Notes: a model not told the origin generated them from the sequence alone. A DNA stretch of 64,000 nucleotides from Streptomyces sp. NBC_00513 (GCF_041431415.1 NZ_CP107845.1:2542001-2606000), one strand, 5' to 3'. Counted from the first letter of the stretch, positions 48,300 through 57,562 are shown. Translations and numbers: made by a program.

Positions 48300-48745
48300 C
48301 GAGCACCTGGAAACGGAGCGCGGGTACGCGGGCGGGAACGCGCGGGTCGCAAACCGTCCAGGAGCGTGCGACGGGCGGTGTCCGAGTCCAGTCCGACGAG
48401 CGAGATGCGCGTGCGGGGGCCGAGAAGTCCCTCCACCGCGGTGGGCTCCACCATCACCGGGACGATCAGGCGGCGCGACCCGTCGGGATCCTTCCTGAAG
48501 ACAGCGGTCCATTCGGCCGCCGTCATCCCTGACTTCAGGAACGCGGGAGTGAGGACCAGGACGATGCGCTCGGCACGGTGCAGGGCCAGGTCCATGTCGG
48601 CGACGAAGTTTCCGCCGGCGGTGAAGTCCAGCGACTGGACAACGGTTCGGTATCCGGCTTCTTCGAGAGCGTCGTTGATCCACGCCGCCCAATCGGCGTT
48701 GACGCCGGTGTAGCTGATGAAAAAGTCGACTGTCGCAGAGGTCAT
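48296..48745 (-). CDS. Stand-alone TIR-domain protein
   Basis: 149 residues from ATG 48745; the upstream extension of the frame is not supported. The whole protein is a TIR domain: TVDFFISYTGVNADWAAWI, the BB-loop region GYRTVVQSLDFTAGGNF, LVLTPAFLKSG and the likely catalytic Glu78 in AAEWTAVF, then RRLIVPVMVEP. It is a paralog of the following TIR-membrane gene, sharing the same layout and loops. The 4-base overlap indicates that the two are made together in similar amounts, as for a two-component complex. In Streptomyces similar TIR domains are usually fused to NB-ARC/TPR proteins; a sensor is absent here, so the trigger may be the neighbouring lipoprotein or an unlinked gene. Confidence 0.87.
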   Translation of the reverse strand: MTSATVDFFISYTGVNADWAAWINDALEEAGYRTVVQSLDFTAGGNFVADMDLALHRAERIVLVLTPAFLKSGMTAAEWTAVFRKDPDGSRRLIVPVMVEPTAVEGLLGPRTRISLVGLDSDTARRTLLDGLRPARSRPRTRAPFPGAR

Positions 48746-49025
48746 GGCGCCGCGATCCTGTACTGGTAGGTGTCGGTGACGCCTCACGGGGCCTCGACAT
48801 CGGCCGGGCCCCGCACGCCCGTGTCACACATGCCGCGCTCGGCGCACCGATGGCCGGTGGACACGACGGCGCATGGCTCACGGGAACCCCCCGAGGCGTC
48901 AACGTGCTGTGCAGTCTGCCGTTTCGGGGGCGATCTGTAAGCGGTATGGCGAGAATGCCAGGCCAACGAGGGGGCCCGGGCTCTGTCTCGGAACTGTCGA
49001 TCCGGCAGGTTCCGAAAGAGGCGGC
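48746..49025. other. Upstream region of the TIR pair
   Basis: 280 bases without a supported gene. On the minus strand the TIR pair has only a weak AGGA ahead of its ATG. No clear promoter could be named. A hairpin-like pairing of GGAACTG with CAGGTTCC at 48990-49016 may end the leftward EEP gene, whose stop is at 49026. Confidence 0.4.
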
Positions 49026-50054
49026 CTAGTCCTTGACGGTCATCCGTGCCGCGACCGGGAGGTGGTCGCTGCCGGTGCGCGACAGGGTCCAGGAGGCGTC
49101 GGGGACGATTCCGCGCACCATGATCTGGTCGATGCGGGCCATCGGGAACTGGGCGGGCCAGCTGAAGCCGAAGCCGTCGCCCGCCGCGCCCTGGGTCGAG
49201 CGCATCTGGGACGTGACCTCGGACAGGGCCCGGTCGTTCATCGTGCCGTTGAGGTCGCCGAGCAGGACGACCTTCTTCAGCGGTTCGGAGGCCAGGGCGG
49301 CGCCGAGCGCGTCGGCGCTGTTGTCGCGCTGGTTGGCCGTGAATCCGGCGTTGAGCTTCACCCGGACCGAGGGGAGGTGGGCGACGAACACGGCGACCCG
49401 GCCGTGGGCGGTGTCCACGGTGGTGCGCATGGCCCGGGTCCAGCCCATCTTGATGTCGACGGGGGCGCTGGAGGACAGCGGGTACTTGCTCCACACGCCG
49501 ACCGTGCCCTCGACGGCGTGGTACTTGTACACCCCGGCCAGGGCCTTCTCGTAGACGGGGACGACGCCGGCCTTGAGCTCCGTCAGCGCCAGCACGTCGG
49601 CGCCGGAGCCGGCGACGGATTCGGCGGTGCCGCGCGGGTCGGTGTTGTCGGCGTCCACGTTGTGGGTGACGACCATCAGGTTGCCGCCGCCGCCGGACTT
49701 GTCGGTGACCAGGCCGCCGAACAGGTTCGCCCAGACCGCGGCGGTCAACAGTATCGACAGCAGGGCGGTCGCCGACTTGCGGATCACGGCGGTGACGAGC
49801 AGGACCGGCACGGCCAGGCCCAGCCAGGGCAGGAAGGTCTCGGTGAGGCTGCCGAGGTTGCCCACGTCGTTCGGCAGGTCGGCGTGGAAGATCATCACGA
49901 GCGAGATCAGTGCGGCGAGGCCGGCGCTGACCTTTCCCCGGCGCCAGATTCCCCGGTCTCGGCGCAGGTCGGCCAGTCGGCGTCGGAGACCGGATCGGGA
50001 GGGCTCGGGCTCCGAGCCGCCGTTTCCCGTCTCCGTCATGTACGCCTGTGCCAT
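49026..50054 (-). CDS. Membrane-anchored endonuclease/exonuclease/phosphatase-family protein
   Basis: 342 residues from ATG 50054 (GAGG ahead; ATG 50039 is an alternative). A basic cytoplasmic N-terminus precedes three membrane segments (about 43-56, 70-92, 96-112), and residues from 122 on form an EEP domain facing outward: VVTHNVDADN, ALTELKAGV with the metal-binding Glu, VVLLGDLNGTMND, and TGSDHLPVAA with the catalytic Asp-His. The family includes DNases, sphingomyelinases and phosphoinositide phosphatases. The outside location favours a nucleic acid or lipid-phosphate substrate. It is transcribed alone. Confidence 0.88.
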   Translation of the reverse strand: MAQAYMTETGNGGSEPEPSRSGLRRRLADLRRDRGIWRRGKVSAGLAALISLVMIFHADLPNDVGNLGSLTETFLPWLGLAVPVLLVTAVIRKSATALLSILLTAAVWANLFGGLVTDKSGGGGNLMVVTHNVDADNTDPRGTAESVAGSGADVLALTELKAGVVPVYEKALAGVYKYHAVEGTVGVWSKYPLSSSAPVDIKMGWTRAMRTTVDTAHGRVAVFVAHLPSVRVKLNAGFTANQRDNSADALGAALASEPLKKVVLLGDLNGTMNDRALSEVTSQMRSTQGAAGDGFGFSWPAQFPMARIDQIMVRGIVPDASWTLSRTGSDHLPVAARMTVKD

Positions 50055-50352
50055 TCCACTGCCCTCGCTGCCGTGCTCGCGCTCCGTCCCCGCCCCTTGA
50101 CCCTAGGCGATGTTCGAAGCAGATCCGTGCCGTCCTTGCCGGCCGTACCACCGTGAGGACGAACGGCCGTGCGGTCGGGGTTCCGCTTGTCACGAAACGC
50201 GCACATTGGGCGTGGCGCGTCCCGGGAGGGGCCATGAGTGTGACGGACCGGTCATCGCGCCACTTCCGTGTCGGGGCCGGCGAGTGCCACCATGGGGGGT
50301 AAGTCCGGGGACGCCGTGAGGGCGCCTCGAGATGACACAAGGAGCAGCAGCC

Positions 50353-51213
50353 ATGACGCATGTCGTTTCGCCTGCCCGCGAGACCTCCGGCCCCACCCTG
50401 TACGGGGGCACGGGAACGCGCCGCATCACCATCCGCGACCTGGCCCTGGCCAAGGAGCGCGGCGAGAAGTGGCCGATGCTCACCGCCTACGACGCGATGA
50501 CCGCGTCCGTGTTCGACGAGGCCGGCATTCCGGTCATGCTCGTCGGCGACTCGATGGGCAACTGTCACCTCGGCTACGAGACCACCGTCCCCGTGACGAT
50601 GGACGAGATGACCCTGCTTTCGGCGGCCGTCGTACGTGGCACGAGCCGCGCCCTGATCGTCGGCGACCTGCCGTTCGGCTCCTACCAGGAAGGCGCCGTG
50701 CAGGCGCTGCGCAGTGCGACGCGGCTGGTCAAGGAGGCCGGGGTCGGCGCGGTGAAGCTGGAGGGCGGCGAGCGTTCGCTGGCCCAGACCGAGCTGATCG
50801 TGCAGTCGGGCATCCCGGTCATGTCCCACCTGGGTCTGACCCCGCAGTCCGTGAACTCCATGGGCTACCGGGTGCAGGGCCGCAGTGACGAGGACGCTCA
50901 CCGGCTGCTGCGGGACGCGAAGGCGGCGCAGGACGCGGGCGCCTTCGCGGTGGTGCTGGAGCTCGTGCCGGCGGAGCTGGCCGCCGAGGTCACCCGGTCG
51001 CTGCACATCCCGACGGTCGGCATCGGCGCCGGGTCGGAGTGCGACGCCCAGGTGCTGGTGTGGACGGACATGATGGGCCTGACGGGCGGGAAGATGCCGA
51101 AGTTCGTCAAGCAGTACGCGAACCTGCGGCAGACCATGGGCGACGCGGCGAAGGCGTTCGCGCAGGACGTGGTCGGCGGAACGTTCCCGCAGGCCGAGCA
51201 CGCCTTCCACTAG
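50353..51213 (+). CDS. panB: 3-methyl-2-oxobutanoate hydroxymethyltransferase
   Basis: 286 residues; ATG 50353 is chosen over ATG 50332 because AAGGAG at 50339-50344 lies 8 bases ahead. PanB makes ketopantoate from 2-oxoisovalerate and methylenetetrahydrofolate, the first step towards pantothenate and coenzyme A. The barrel motifs are intact: MLTAYDAMTASVFDEAGIPV, VGDSMGNCHLGYETT with the Mg ligand Asp, GAVKLEGGE, and the catalytic Glu in VLELVPAELA, then TVGIGAGSECDAQVLVWTDM. It is a single gene ended by a hairpin; no panC or panD is next to it. Confidence 0.96.
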   Translation: MTHVVSPARETSGPTLYGGTGTRRITIRDLALAKERGEKWPMLTAYDAMTASVFDEAGIPVMLVGDSMGNCHLGYETTVPVTMDEMTLLSAAVVRGTSRALIVGDLPFGSYQEGAVQALRSATRLVKEAGVGAVKLEGGERSLAQTELIVQSGIPVMSHLGLTPQSVNSMGYRVQGRSDEDAHRLLRDAKAAQDAGAFAVVLELVPAELAAEVTRSLHIPTVGIGAGSECDAQVLVWTDMMGLTGGKMPKFVKQYANLRQTMGDAAKAFAQDVVGGTFPQAEHAFH

Positions 51214-51220
51214 GCCTGCC

Positions 51221-51259
51221 GCCCCCGGCCCCTCGACGTCTCGTCGGCGGGCCGGGGGC
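51221..51259. terminator. Hairpin after panB
   Basis: GCCCCCGGCCC (51221-51231) pairs with GGGCCGGGGGC (51249-51259); the 17-base loop holds a further small CGACG/CGTCG stem. It starts 7 bases after the panB stop. Confidence 0.85.
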
Positions 51260-51324
51260 TCGTGTGGGTCGGCTGTCGGTCGGCTGTCGGTGCTTTGTCA
51301 GTGGCGGCTGGTCCCATGGGGTCC

Positions 51325-52347
51325 ATGACGCGAAACGACAAGACTTCCCCGAGCGGCTCACACGCCGTACAGGTCCGGGGCTTGGTCAAGCACTACGGCG
51401 AGACCAAGGCCCTCGACGGCGTGGACCTCGATGTCCGTGAGGGCACCGTGCTCGGGGTGCTCGGGCCCAACGGCGCGGGAAAGACCACCCTGGTCCGCGT
51501 CCTCTCCACCCTGATCACCCCGGACGCCGGGACGGCGACGGTGGCGGGCTTCGACGTGGTCCGCCAGCCCCGGCAGCTGCGCCGCACCATCGGCCTCACC
51601 GGTCAGTACGCCTCGGTCGACGAGAAGCTGTCCGGCTGGGAGAACCTCTACATGATCGGCCGGCTGCTGGACCTGCCCCGCAAGGAGGCCCGGTCCCGCG
51701 CCGACGAGCTGCTGGAGCGGTTCTCGCTGACGGAGGCCGCCAAGAAGGCGGTCATGAACTACTCCGGCGGCATGCGCCGCCGGCTCGACCTGGCCGCCTC
51801 CATGATCGGCCGCCCGGCCGTGCTGTATCTGGACGAGCCGACCACCGGTCTGGACCCCCGCACCCGCAACGAGGTGTGGGACGAGGTGCAGCGGATGGTC
51901 GCCGAGGGCGCCACCGTGCTGCTGACCACCCAGTACATGGAGGAGGCCGAGCAGCTCGCGAACGAGCTGACGGTCATCGACAAGGGCAAGGTCATCGCCA
52001 ACGGCAAGGTCGACGAGCTGAAGGCCCGGGTCGGCGGCCGCACCCTGAAGATCCGTCCCGTCGCCTCCTCCGATCTGCCGGGCATGGCCCGCGCGCTGGC
52101 GGAGGCCGGTCTCGACGGCGTGGCCGGTTCCCAGGCCGTGCCGGACGAGGGCGTCCTGCTGGTACCGATCCTGAGCGACGAGCAGTTGACCGCGGCGATC
52201 GGGCTGCTGGCCGGCCGCGGCTACGCGATAGCCGATCTCGGCACCCACCTGCCCAGCCTCGACGAGGTCTTCCTGTCCATCACCGGTCAGAAGCCCTCCG
52301 CCGAGGCGTCCGTTCCCACCCGGCAGACCGAGGAGGTCGCGGCATGA
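51325..52347 (+). CDS. ABC exporter ATPase, DrrA type
   Basis: 340 residues from ATG 51325; ATG 51316 is a possible earlier start. Complete ABC ATPase: Walker A GPNGAGKTTL, Q-loop GLTGQYASVDEKLSG, signature NYSGGMRRRLDLAASMIG, Walker B AVLYLDEPTTGLDP and the switch His replaced by Gln in LLTTQYMEEAEQ, a change normal in the DrrA group. The C-terminal 100 residues are the DUF4162 domain typical of daunorubicin-resistance ATPases. It should power the membrane protein encoded next with a 4-base overlap. The drug or lipid exported is unknown; the neighbouring NB-ARC regulator could control it. Confidence 0.93.
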   Translation: MTRNDKTSPSGSHAVQVRGLVKHYGETKALDGVDLDVREGTVLGVLGPNGAGKTTLVRVLSTLITPDAGTATVAGFDVVRQPRQLRRTIGLTGQYASVDEKLSGWENLYMIGRLLDLPRKEARSRADELLERFSLTEAAKKAVMNYSGGMRRRLDLAASMIGRPAVLYLDEPTTGLDPRTRNEVWDEVQRMVAEGATVLLTTQYMEEAEQLANELTVIDKGKVIANGKVDELKARVGGRTLKIRPVASSDLPGMARALAEAGLDGVAGSQAVPDEGVLLVPILSDEQLTAAIGLLAGRGYAIADLGTHLPSLDEVFLSITGQKPSAEASVPTRQTEEVAA

Positions 52348-53198
52348 GCACCGTCACCACGTCCAAGCCCGAAAGTACCGCGACCGTCCCGGACGCGGCG
52401 CCGCGCGACCTGCCCGACGAGGGCCGGATCGGCCTGCGGGGCAACCTGCGGCACATCGGCGCCCTGGTGCGCCGCAACGCCCTGCAGATCAAGCAGGACC
52501 CCGAGTCGATGTTCGACGTCCTGTTCATGCCGATCATCTTCACTCTGCTGTTCGTGTTCGTCTTCGGCGGCGCGATCTCCGGCAAGGGCAATCAGGGCGA
52601 GTACGTCAACTATCTGGTGCCCGGCCTGATGGCGATGATGGGCATGAACATCGCCATGGCGGTCGGCACCGGGGTCAACGACGACTTCAAGAAGGGCGTG
52701 ATGGACCGGTTCCGGTCCATGCCGATCGCCCGCTCGTCGGTGCTCATCGCGAAGATCGTGGTGGAGATCGGCCGGATGCTGGTCGCCATCACCATCCTGC
52801 TCGTCATGGGCTTCATCCTGGGGCTGTCGATCAAGACCTCGGTGCTGGACCTGTTCCTCGCCATCGGTCTGTCGGCCGTCTTCGGCGCCTCGCTGATGTG
52901 GATCTTCATCCTGCTGGGTCTCACCATGAAGACGGCCCAGGCCGTACAGGGCATGGCCATGCTGGTGCTGATGCCGTTGCAGTTCGGCAGCTCGATCTTC
53001 GCGCCCCCGGCGACCATGCCGGGGTGGTTGCAGGCCTTCACGGACTACAACCCGCTGTCCAACCTGGCCGACGCGGCGCGCGGCCTGATGAACGGCGGCC
53101 CGGTCGGCCACTCGGTGATGATGACCTTGATCTGGTCGGTCGCGATCACCGCGATCACCATGCCGCTCGCGGTCCGCAAGTTCCGCAACAAGACCTGA
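52344..53198 (+). CDS. ABC exporter permease, DrrB type
   Basis: 284 residues from ATG 52344, overlapping the ATPase stop (ATGA), with AGGAGG 8 bases ahead. Six membrane segments of the ABC-2 group; the family features are IKQDPESMFDVLFMPIIFTL at the first segment and DDFKKGVMDRFRSMPIARSS, the coupling loop. PATMPGWLQAFTDYNPLSNL before the last segment is the DrrB-type outside loop. It forms the channel of a two-gene exporter with the ATPase ahead. Overlap and shared strand show one operon; a hairpin-rich 60-base gap separates it from the convergent regulator gene. Confidence 0.94.
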   Translation: MSTVTTSKPESTATVPDAAPRDLPDEGRIGLRGNLRHIGALVRRNALQIKQDPESMFDVLFMPIIFTLLFVFVFGGAISGKGNQGEYVNYLVPGLMAMMGMNIAMAVGTGVNDDFKKGVMDRFRSMPIARSSVLIAKIVVEIGRMLVAITILLVMGFILGLSIKTSVLDLFLAIGLSAVFGASLMWIFILLGLTMKTAQAVQGMAMLVLMPLQFGSSIFAPPATMPGWLQAFTDYNPLSNLADAARGLMNGGPVGHSVMMTLIWSVAITAITMPLAVRKFRNKT

Positions 53199-53261
53199 CC
53201 CGCGGGGTCCGCCGGGCCGGCGCGGGGCGATGCTCCGACAGGCCTCGCGCGGGCGGACGGT

Positions 53262-56200
53262 TCAGACGAGGGCGGTGGCCTGCTCCAGGGTGAGGCCGCC
53301 GCCTTCGGCGTACGCCGCCTCGTACCCGGTGTCCCCCAGCGCCGCCCTCGCCGACTCCTCGACGAGGGCGGCGTCCTCGCGTTCGGTGGTGACGGGGAAG
53401 TGGCCGGCCGGCACCAGGGCCCGGTAGGCACCGAGGAGCCGGGCGGCGTCACGCGGACCGCCGAGCCCCAGGAGGGACACGGCCGCGATCAGCAGGTGCA
53501 CGGCCGACTGTTGCGGGGCCACCATCAGCGCCATCGGGTCCTGGAGTGTCGTCGTGGCCTCCCGGATGAGCGTCAGCGCCTCCTCGTGCCTGCCCTCCTT
53601 GTTGTCGAGCCAGGCCAGGATCCCGAGCAGGAAGCCGTCGAAGATCGCGTACGCGCCGAAGGCGAACTCCTCGCGCAGGGAGTCGAGTTCGGCGCGGGCC
53701 TCGACGAGACGGCCGGTGCGGCCGTAGAGGTTGGCGAGGAACATGCGGGCGGCCGGCATGGCCTCGTTGCGGTACTGCCGGATGACGGCGAGGAGCCCGG
53801 TCAGGATCTCCTCCGCCTCCTCCAGCCGGCCCTCCTCGGCGAGGGTGCCGGCCATCCGTACCCGCAGGACCGTGACCTGGGCGGGGGCGCCGAGCCGCTC
53901 GGCGTGCTCGATCGCGGCCCGGAAGTCGGCGGCGGCCAACGCGTACTCGCCGCGTTTCTCCAGGGCTTCGGCGCGGGCGGACAGTGCCTCGGCGCAGCCC
54001 CAGTCGTCGCCGAGCTCGCGGAAGACCGCGAGGCTCTCCTCGGCGTCCCGGGCGGCGTCGCCGAACGACGCGGCTCGGTTCGCCCGGACGTTGGCGCGCA
54101 GCTGGAGCGCGGAGCCCAGCTCCCAGCGGTAGCCGAGGGCGCGGGTGGTCTCGACGGTCTCGTCGATGATGCGCCGGAGCAGTTCCGGATCGCCGGCGAT
54201 CATCACGGCGTAGATCCACAGCGCGGTGGGGAACCGGCAGGTCTGGGGCAGACCGGGCCGGTAGGCCGCGATCATGCCCTCGACCTGGAGGCGGACGTCC
54301 GGGGCGTTCCAGCTGCCGCTGTTCTGGTCGCGGGCGGTGAGGTGGATCATCCGGGCGCCGCGCCAGGCCTCGGCGAGCAGTTCGCCGGTGTAGGGCGGGG
54401 GCGAGTCGACGACCCGCTCGTACACCGGTTCGGCGGGGACGATCGGCGGGGCGAAGGGGTCCGGACCGAGGGCGACGGCGGCGTCGGACCAGTGGCGGGA
54501 CTCGACGCGCAGGTCGTGCATGTGCCAGTACCAGACGAGGGAGTGCAGCAGGCAGAGCACCTCGCCGACGTCCTTGGCGGCGACGGCGCGGCGCAGCGCG
54601 GTACGGAGGTTCTCGTATTCGGTGGCGAGTCGCTCGGCGGCCGCGCGCTGGCCGTGGCCGCGCAGCAGGGGCTCGGTGGTGCGGGCGAGTTCGCGGTAGT
54701 GGGTGAGGTGGCGTCTTTCGGTGTCGGCGCGGTCCTCGGCGACCTCGGCCAGGCGCTCGGCGGCGTACTCGGCGACGGTCTCCAGGAGCCGGTAGCGCAT
54801 GTCGCCGTCGGGGCCGGGGGCCGCGACGACGAGGGACTTGTCCACGAGGGAGCCGAGCGCGTCGACGACCGCGTCCGCGTCGGGGCCGGCGCAGACGGCC
54901 TCGGCGGCGGCGAGGTCGCAGCCGCCGGCGAAGACGGAGAGTCGGCGCAGGACGGCCCGTTCGGGTGCGTCGAGGAGGTCCCAGGACCAGTCGACGACCG
55001 CCCGCAGGGTCTGTTGGCGGGGCAGGACGGTGCGGGAGCCGCTGGTGAGGAGACGGAACCGGTCGTCGAGCCGGTCGGCGATCTGGCGGGGGGTGAGCAG
55101 GCGCAGCCGGGCGGCGGCCAGTTCGATGGCGAGGGGCATGCCGTCGAGCCGGCGGCAGATCTCGGCGGAGGCGGCCGGGTCGTCCTCGACGCGGAAGTCG
55201 GGGCGGGCCGCGGCGCCGCGGTCGGCGAGCAGCCGCAGTGCGACGGGGTCGGGCAGCGGTTCCACGGGGCGCAACGATTCGCCCGGCACGCCGAGGGGTT
55301 CCCGGCTGGTGGCGAGGATCTGGACGCCGGGGCAGTGCGTGAGGAGCCGTTCGGCGAGGACGGCGGCGGCGGCGATGACGTGCTCGCAGTTGTCGAGGAG
55401 CAGCAGGAGGTCGCGCCGGCCGCAGTGTTCGACGAGTCGGGCGAGCGGGTCGTCCTCGCCCCGCTCGGTCAGCGCGCGCAGTTCCTCGGCGGCGGCGCCG
55501 CGCAGCTTGGTCTGGCGGGCCCCGAGGGCGGCCAGGACCGCTTCGGCGACGTCCTCGGGATCGTCCACGGGGGCCAGTTCGACGAGCCACACCCCGTCGG
55601 GCCACCGCCCGTCGGGGTGGCCGGCGGCGGCGTGGGCCTCGGCGGCCTCCTGTGACAGCCGGGTCTTGCCGGCGCCGCCGGGCCCGAGCAGGGTGACGAG
55701 GCGGGACCGGGCCAGGTCGGCGCCGATGACGCGGATGTCGCCCTCGCGGCCGACGAAGGTGGTGAGGCGGGCCCGAAGGTTGCCCCCGGTGCCGGGGCCG
55801 GTGCCCTGGCCGGGGGGCGGGGCGGGTGTGGCGGGGCCTTGGGCGGGCGTGGCGGGGCTTCGGCCGGCGGTGCCGGGCCGCGCCTCGGGGGCGGGGGCCG
55901 GGGCGGCTGCTCCCGGGTGCGGGGGCCGCGGTGCGTGCGGGTGTTCCGGCGGGGCGAGCAGGGCCGCGTGGAGGGCGCGCAGTTCCGGGCCCGGGTCGGC
56001 GCCCAGGCGGTCGGCGAGGTCCCGGCGGAGTCCCTCGTAGGCGGCCAGTGCCTCCGCCGGGCGTCCCGCCGCGTCGAGGGCGCGGATCCGCAGGGCTTGC
56101 AGTGGCTCGTCCAGCGGGTGTTCCGCGCACAGCGCGGTCAGCTCGGGCAGGATCCGCTCCGCCTCGCCGAGGGCGAGGGCCGCGGCGATCCGCCCCCGGC

Positions 56201-56657
56201 GCGCGTCGGCCCGTACGGCCTCCCAGCGCGCGGACTCCCCGGCCGGATCCGGCAGCGAGGCCAGCGCGGGGCCGCGCCACAGGGCGAGGGCGTCGTCGTA
56301 CAGGGCCGCGGCGGCGGCCGGGTCCCGCTCGGTGGCGGCGGCCCGCGCCAGCCGTTCGAAGCGGTACAGGTCCACGTCCTCGCGGGCGGCGGCCAGGCGG
56401 TAGCCGCCCTCACCGGAGCGCACGGCGGCGTGCCCGATCGTCCGGCGCAGCCGCGCCACCAGGGCCTGGAGCGCGGCCGGCGCGTCGGCCGGCCGGTCCC
56501 CGTCCCACACCTCGGCGACCAGCAGCTCGACCGGCACGGTGCGGCCCGGCCGCAGGGCGAGGGCGGTCAGGAGGGCGCGCAGGCGCGCCCCGCCCACGGC
56601 GACGGGGTCGCCGTCGTCGGTGAGGGCCTGGGCGGTGCCGAGAATCACGTAACGCAC
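53262..56657 (-). CDS. Large SARP/BTAD NB-ARC transcriptional regulator (AfsR-like)
   Basis: 1131 residues from GTG 56657. Order of domains: a winged-helix of the SARP type (about 1-85, RALLTALALRPGRTVPVELL), a bacterial transcriptional activator domain (about 90-235, YRFERLARAAATERDP), a Pro/Ala linker, then an NB-ARC-type ATPase with Walker A LLGPGGAGKTRL (about 330), LLLLDNCEHV (Walker B) and RRLDGMPLAIELAAARLRLL, and finally a long TPR-like helical region (about 650-1131). This is the plan of AfsR-type regulators, which switch antibiotic or developmental genes. No biosynthetic cluster is in view. It is convergent with the exporter operon and divergent from the M50 protease gene. Confidence 0.92.
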   Translation of the reverse strand: MRYVILGTAQALTDDGDPVAVGGARLRALLTALALRPGRTVPVELLVAEVWDGDRPADAPAALQALVARLRRTIGHAAVRSGEGGYRLAAAREDVDLYRFERLARAAATERDPAAAAALYDDALALWRGPALASLPDPAGESARWEAVRADARRGRIAAALALGEAERILPELTALCAEHPLDEPLQALRIRALDAAGRPAEALAAYEGLRRDLADRLGADPGPELRALHAALLAPPEHPHAPRPPHPGAAAPAPAPEARPGTAGRSPATPAQGPATPAPPPGQGTGPGTGGNLRARLTTFVGREGDIRVIGADLARSRLVTLLGPGGAGKTRLSQEAAEAHAAAGHPDGRWPDGVWLVELAPVDDPEDVAEAVLAALGARQTKLRGAAAEELRALTERGEDDPLARLVEHCGRRDLLLLLDNCEHVIAAAAVLAERLLTHCPGVQILATSREPLGVPGESLRPVEPLPDPVALRLLADRGAAARPDFRVEDDPAASAEICRRLDGMPLAIELAAARLRLLTPRQIADRLDDRFRLLTSGSRTVLPRQQTLRAVVDWSWDLLDAPERAVLRRLSVFAGGCDLAAAEAVCAGPDADAVVDALGSLVDKSLVVAAPGPDGDMRYRLLETVAEYAAERLAEVAEDRADTERRHLTHYRELARTTEPLLRGHGQRAAAERLATEYENLRTALRRAVAAKDVGEVLCLLHSLVWYWHMHDLRVESRHWSDAAVALGPDPFAPPIVPAEPVYERVVDSPPPYTGELLAEAWRGARMIHLTARDQNSGSWNAPDVRLQVEGMIAAYRPGLPQTCRFPTALWIYAVMIAGDPELLRRIIDETVETTRALGYRWELGSALQLRANVRANRAASFGDAARDAEESLAVFRELGDDWGCAEALSARAEALEKRGEYALAAADFRAAIEHAERLGAPAQVTVLRVRMAGTLAEEGRLEEAEEILTGLLAVIRQYRNEAMPAARMFLANLYGRTGRLVEARAELDSLREEFAFGAYAIFDGFLLGILAWLDNKEGRHEEALTLIREATTTLQDPMALMVAPQQSAVHLLIAAVSLLGLGGPRDAARLLGAYRALVPAGHFPVTTEREDAALVEESARAALGDTGYEAAYAEGGGLTLEQATALV

Positions 56658-56718
56658 CGGCCCATTGTCGCCGTACCCGGGGGACACCCGTCGCCGGACC
56701 CGGGATAGGTTTCGCCGC

Positions 56719-57516
56719 ATGGGTCACCAGGGCAGCCGCGGCGAGCGGCAGATCAGTTCCGTCTTCCTCGGGATCGTCGCCGTCATGGCGGTGACCGGGT
56801 GGGCCGTGTGGACGGGGTATTCGACGAGCACCGGCCTCGCGGTGTTCCTGTTCGTCACGGCGGCGTGGGTGGTCTCGCTGTGCCTGCACGAGTACGCGCA
56901 CGCCCGGACCGCCCTGCACGGTGGCGACATCACGGTCGGCGCCAAGGGCTACCTGACCCTGAACCCGCTGAAGTACACGCACGCCATGCTCAGCATCGTG
57001 CTGCCGGTGATCTTCGTGATCCTCGGTGGTCTGGGTCTGCCCGGTGGCGCCGTGTACATCGAACGCGACCGGATCAGCGGCCGTTGGAAGCACAGTCTGA
57101 TCTCGGCCGCGGGCCCGCTGACGAACGTGGCCTTCGCGGTCGTGTGCACCGCGCCGTTCTGGCTGAACGCCCTCGACGGGGTGCCGATGCCGTTCCGCTT
57201 CGCGTTGGCGTTCCTGGCGTTGCTCCAGGTCTCGGCGGCGATCCTGAACTTCCTCCCGGTGCCGGGCCTGGACGGGTACGGGGTCATCGAGCCGTGGCTG
57301 TCGCACGGGGTGCGCCGCCAGGTGGCGCCGCTGGCGCCGTTCGCCCTACTCGGCGTGTTCGCGCTGCTGTGGATCCCCGAGGTCAACGCGTTCTTCTTCG
57401 GCGCGGTCAGCGGGATCCTCGACGCGCTCGGCGTGTCCGAGTTCGAGACGTACTGCGGTCGCGACCTCTACCGCTTCTGGCAGGACGCGGACGGCTACTG
57501 CACCCCGGCGGGCTGA
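56719..57516 (+). CDS. Site-2 protease-like M50 metallopeptidase
   Basis: 265 residues from ATG 56719. Six or so membrane segments. The zinc motif is HEYAH in VSLCLHEYAHARTALHGGD (about 60) and the third ligand Asp in NFLPVPGLDGYGVIEPWL (about 190). These belong to the rhomboid-unlike M50 family that cuts peptides within the membrane, releasing regulators such as sigma or anti-sigma factors. The domestic partner is unknown; the adjacent genes encode an AfsR-like regulator and a small membrane protein. It starts 61 bases from the divergent regulator gene and could share control with it. Confidence 0.9.
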   Translation: MGHQGSRGERQISSVFLGIVAVMAVTGWAVWTGYSTSTGLAVFLFVTAAWVVSLCLHEYAHARTALHGGDITVGAKGYLTLNPLKYTHAMLSIVLPVIFVILGGLGLPGGAVYIERDRISGRWKHSLISAAGPLTNVAFAVVCTAPFWLNALDGVPMPFRFALAFLALLQVSAAILNFLPVPGLDGYGVIEPWLSHGVRRQVAPLAPFALLGVFALLWIPEVNAFFFGAVSGILDALGVSEFETYCGRDLYRFWQDADGYCTPAG

Positions 57517-57562
57517 ACCGTCGTCCTGCCCGGCTCCGGGCAACGCCCCCGAAGCCGGGGAC

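Noticed and set aside
50332..50352. Earlier ATG for panB
   Set aside because: AAGGAG lies between this ATG and the one at 50353 at the right distance for the second, and no ribosome site precedes the first.
53400..55655. Long rightward frames opposite the NB-ARC regulator gene
   Set aside because: Low-complexity Gly/Val/Glu products without domains, antisense to a gene with clear Walker A and TPR motifs.
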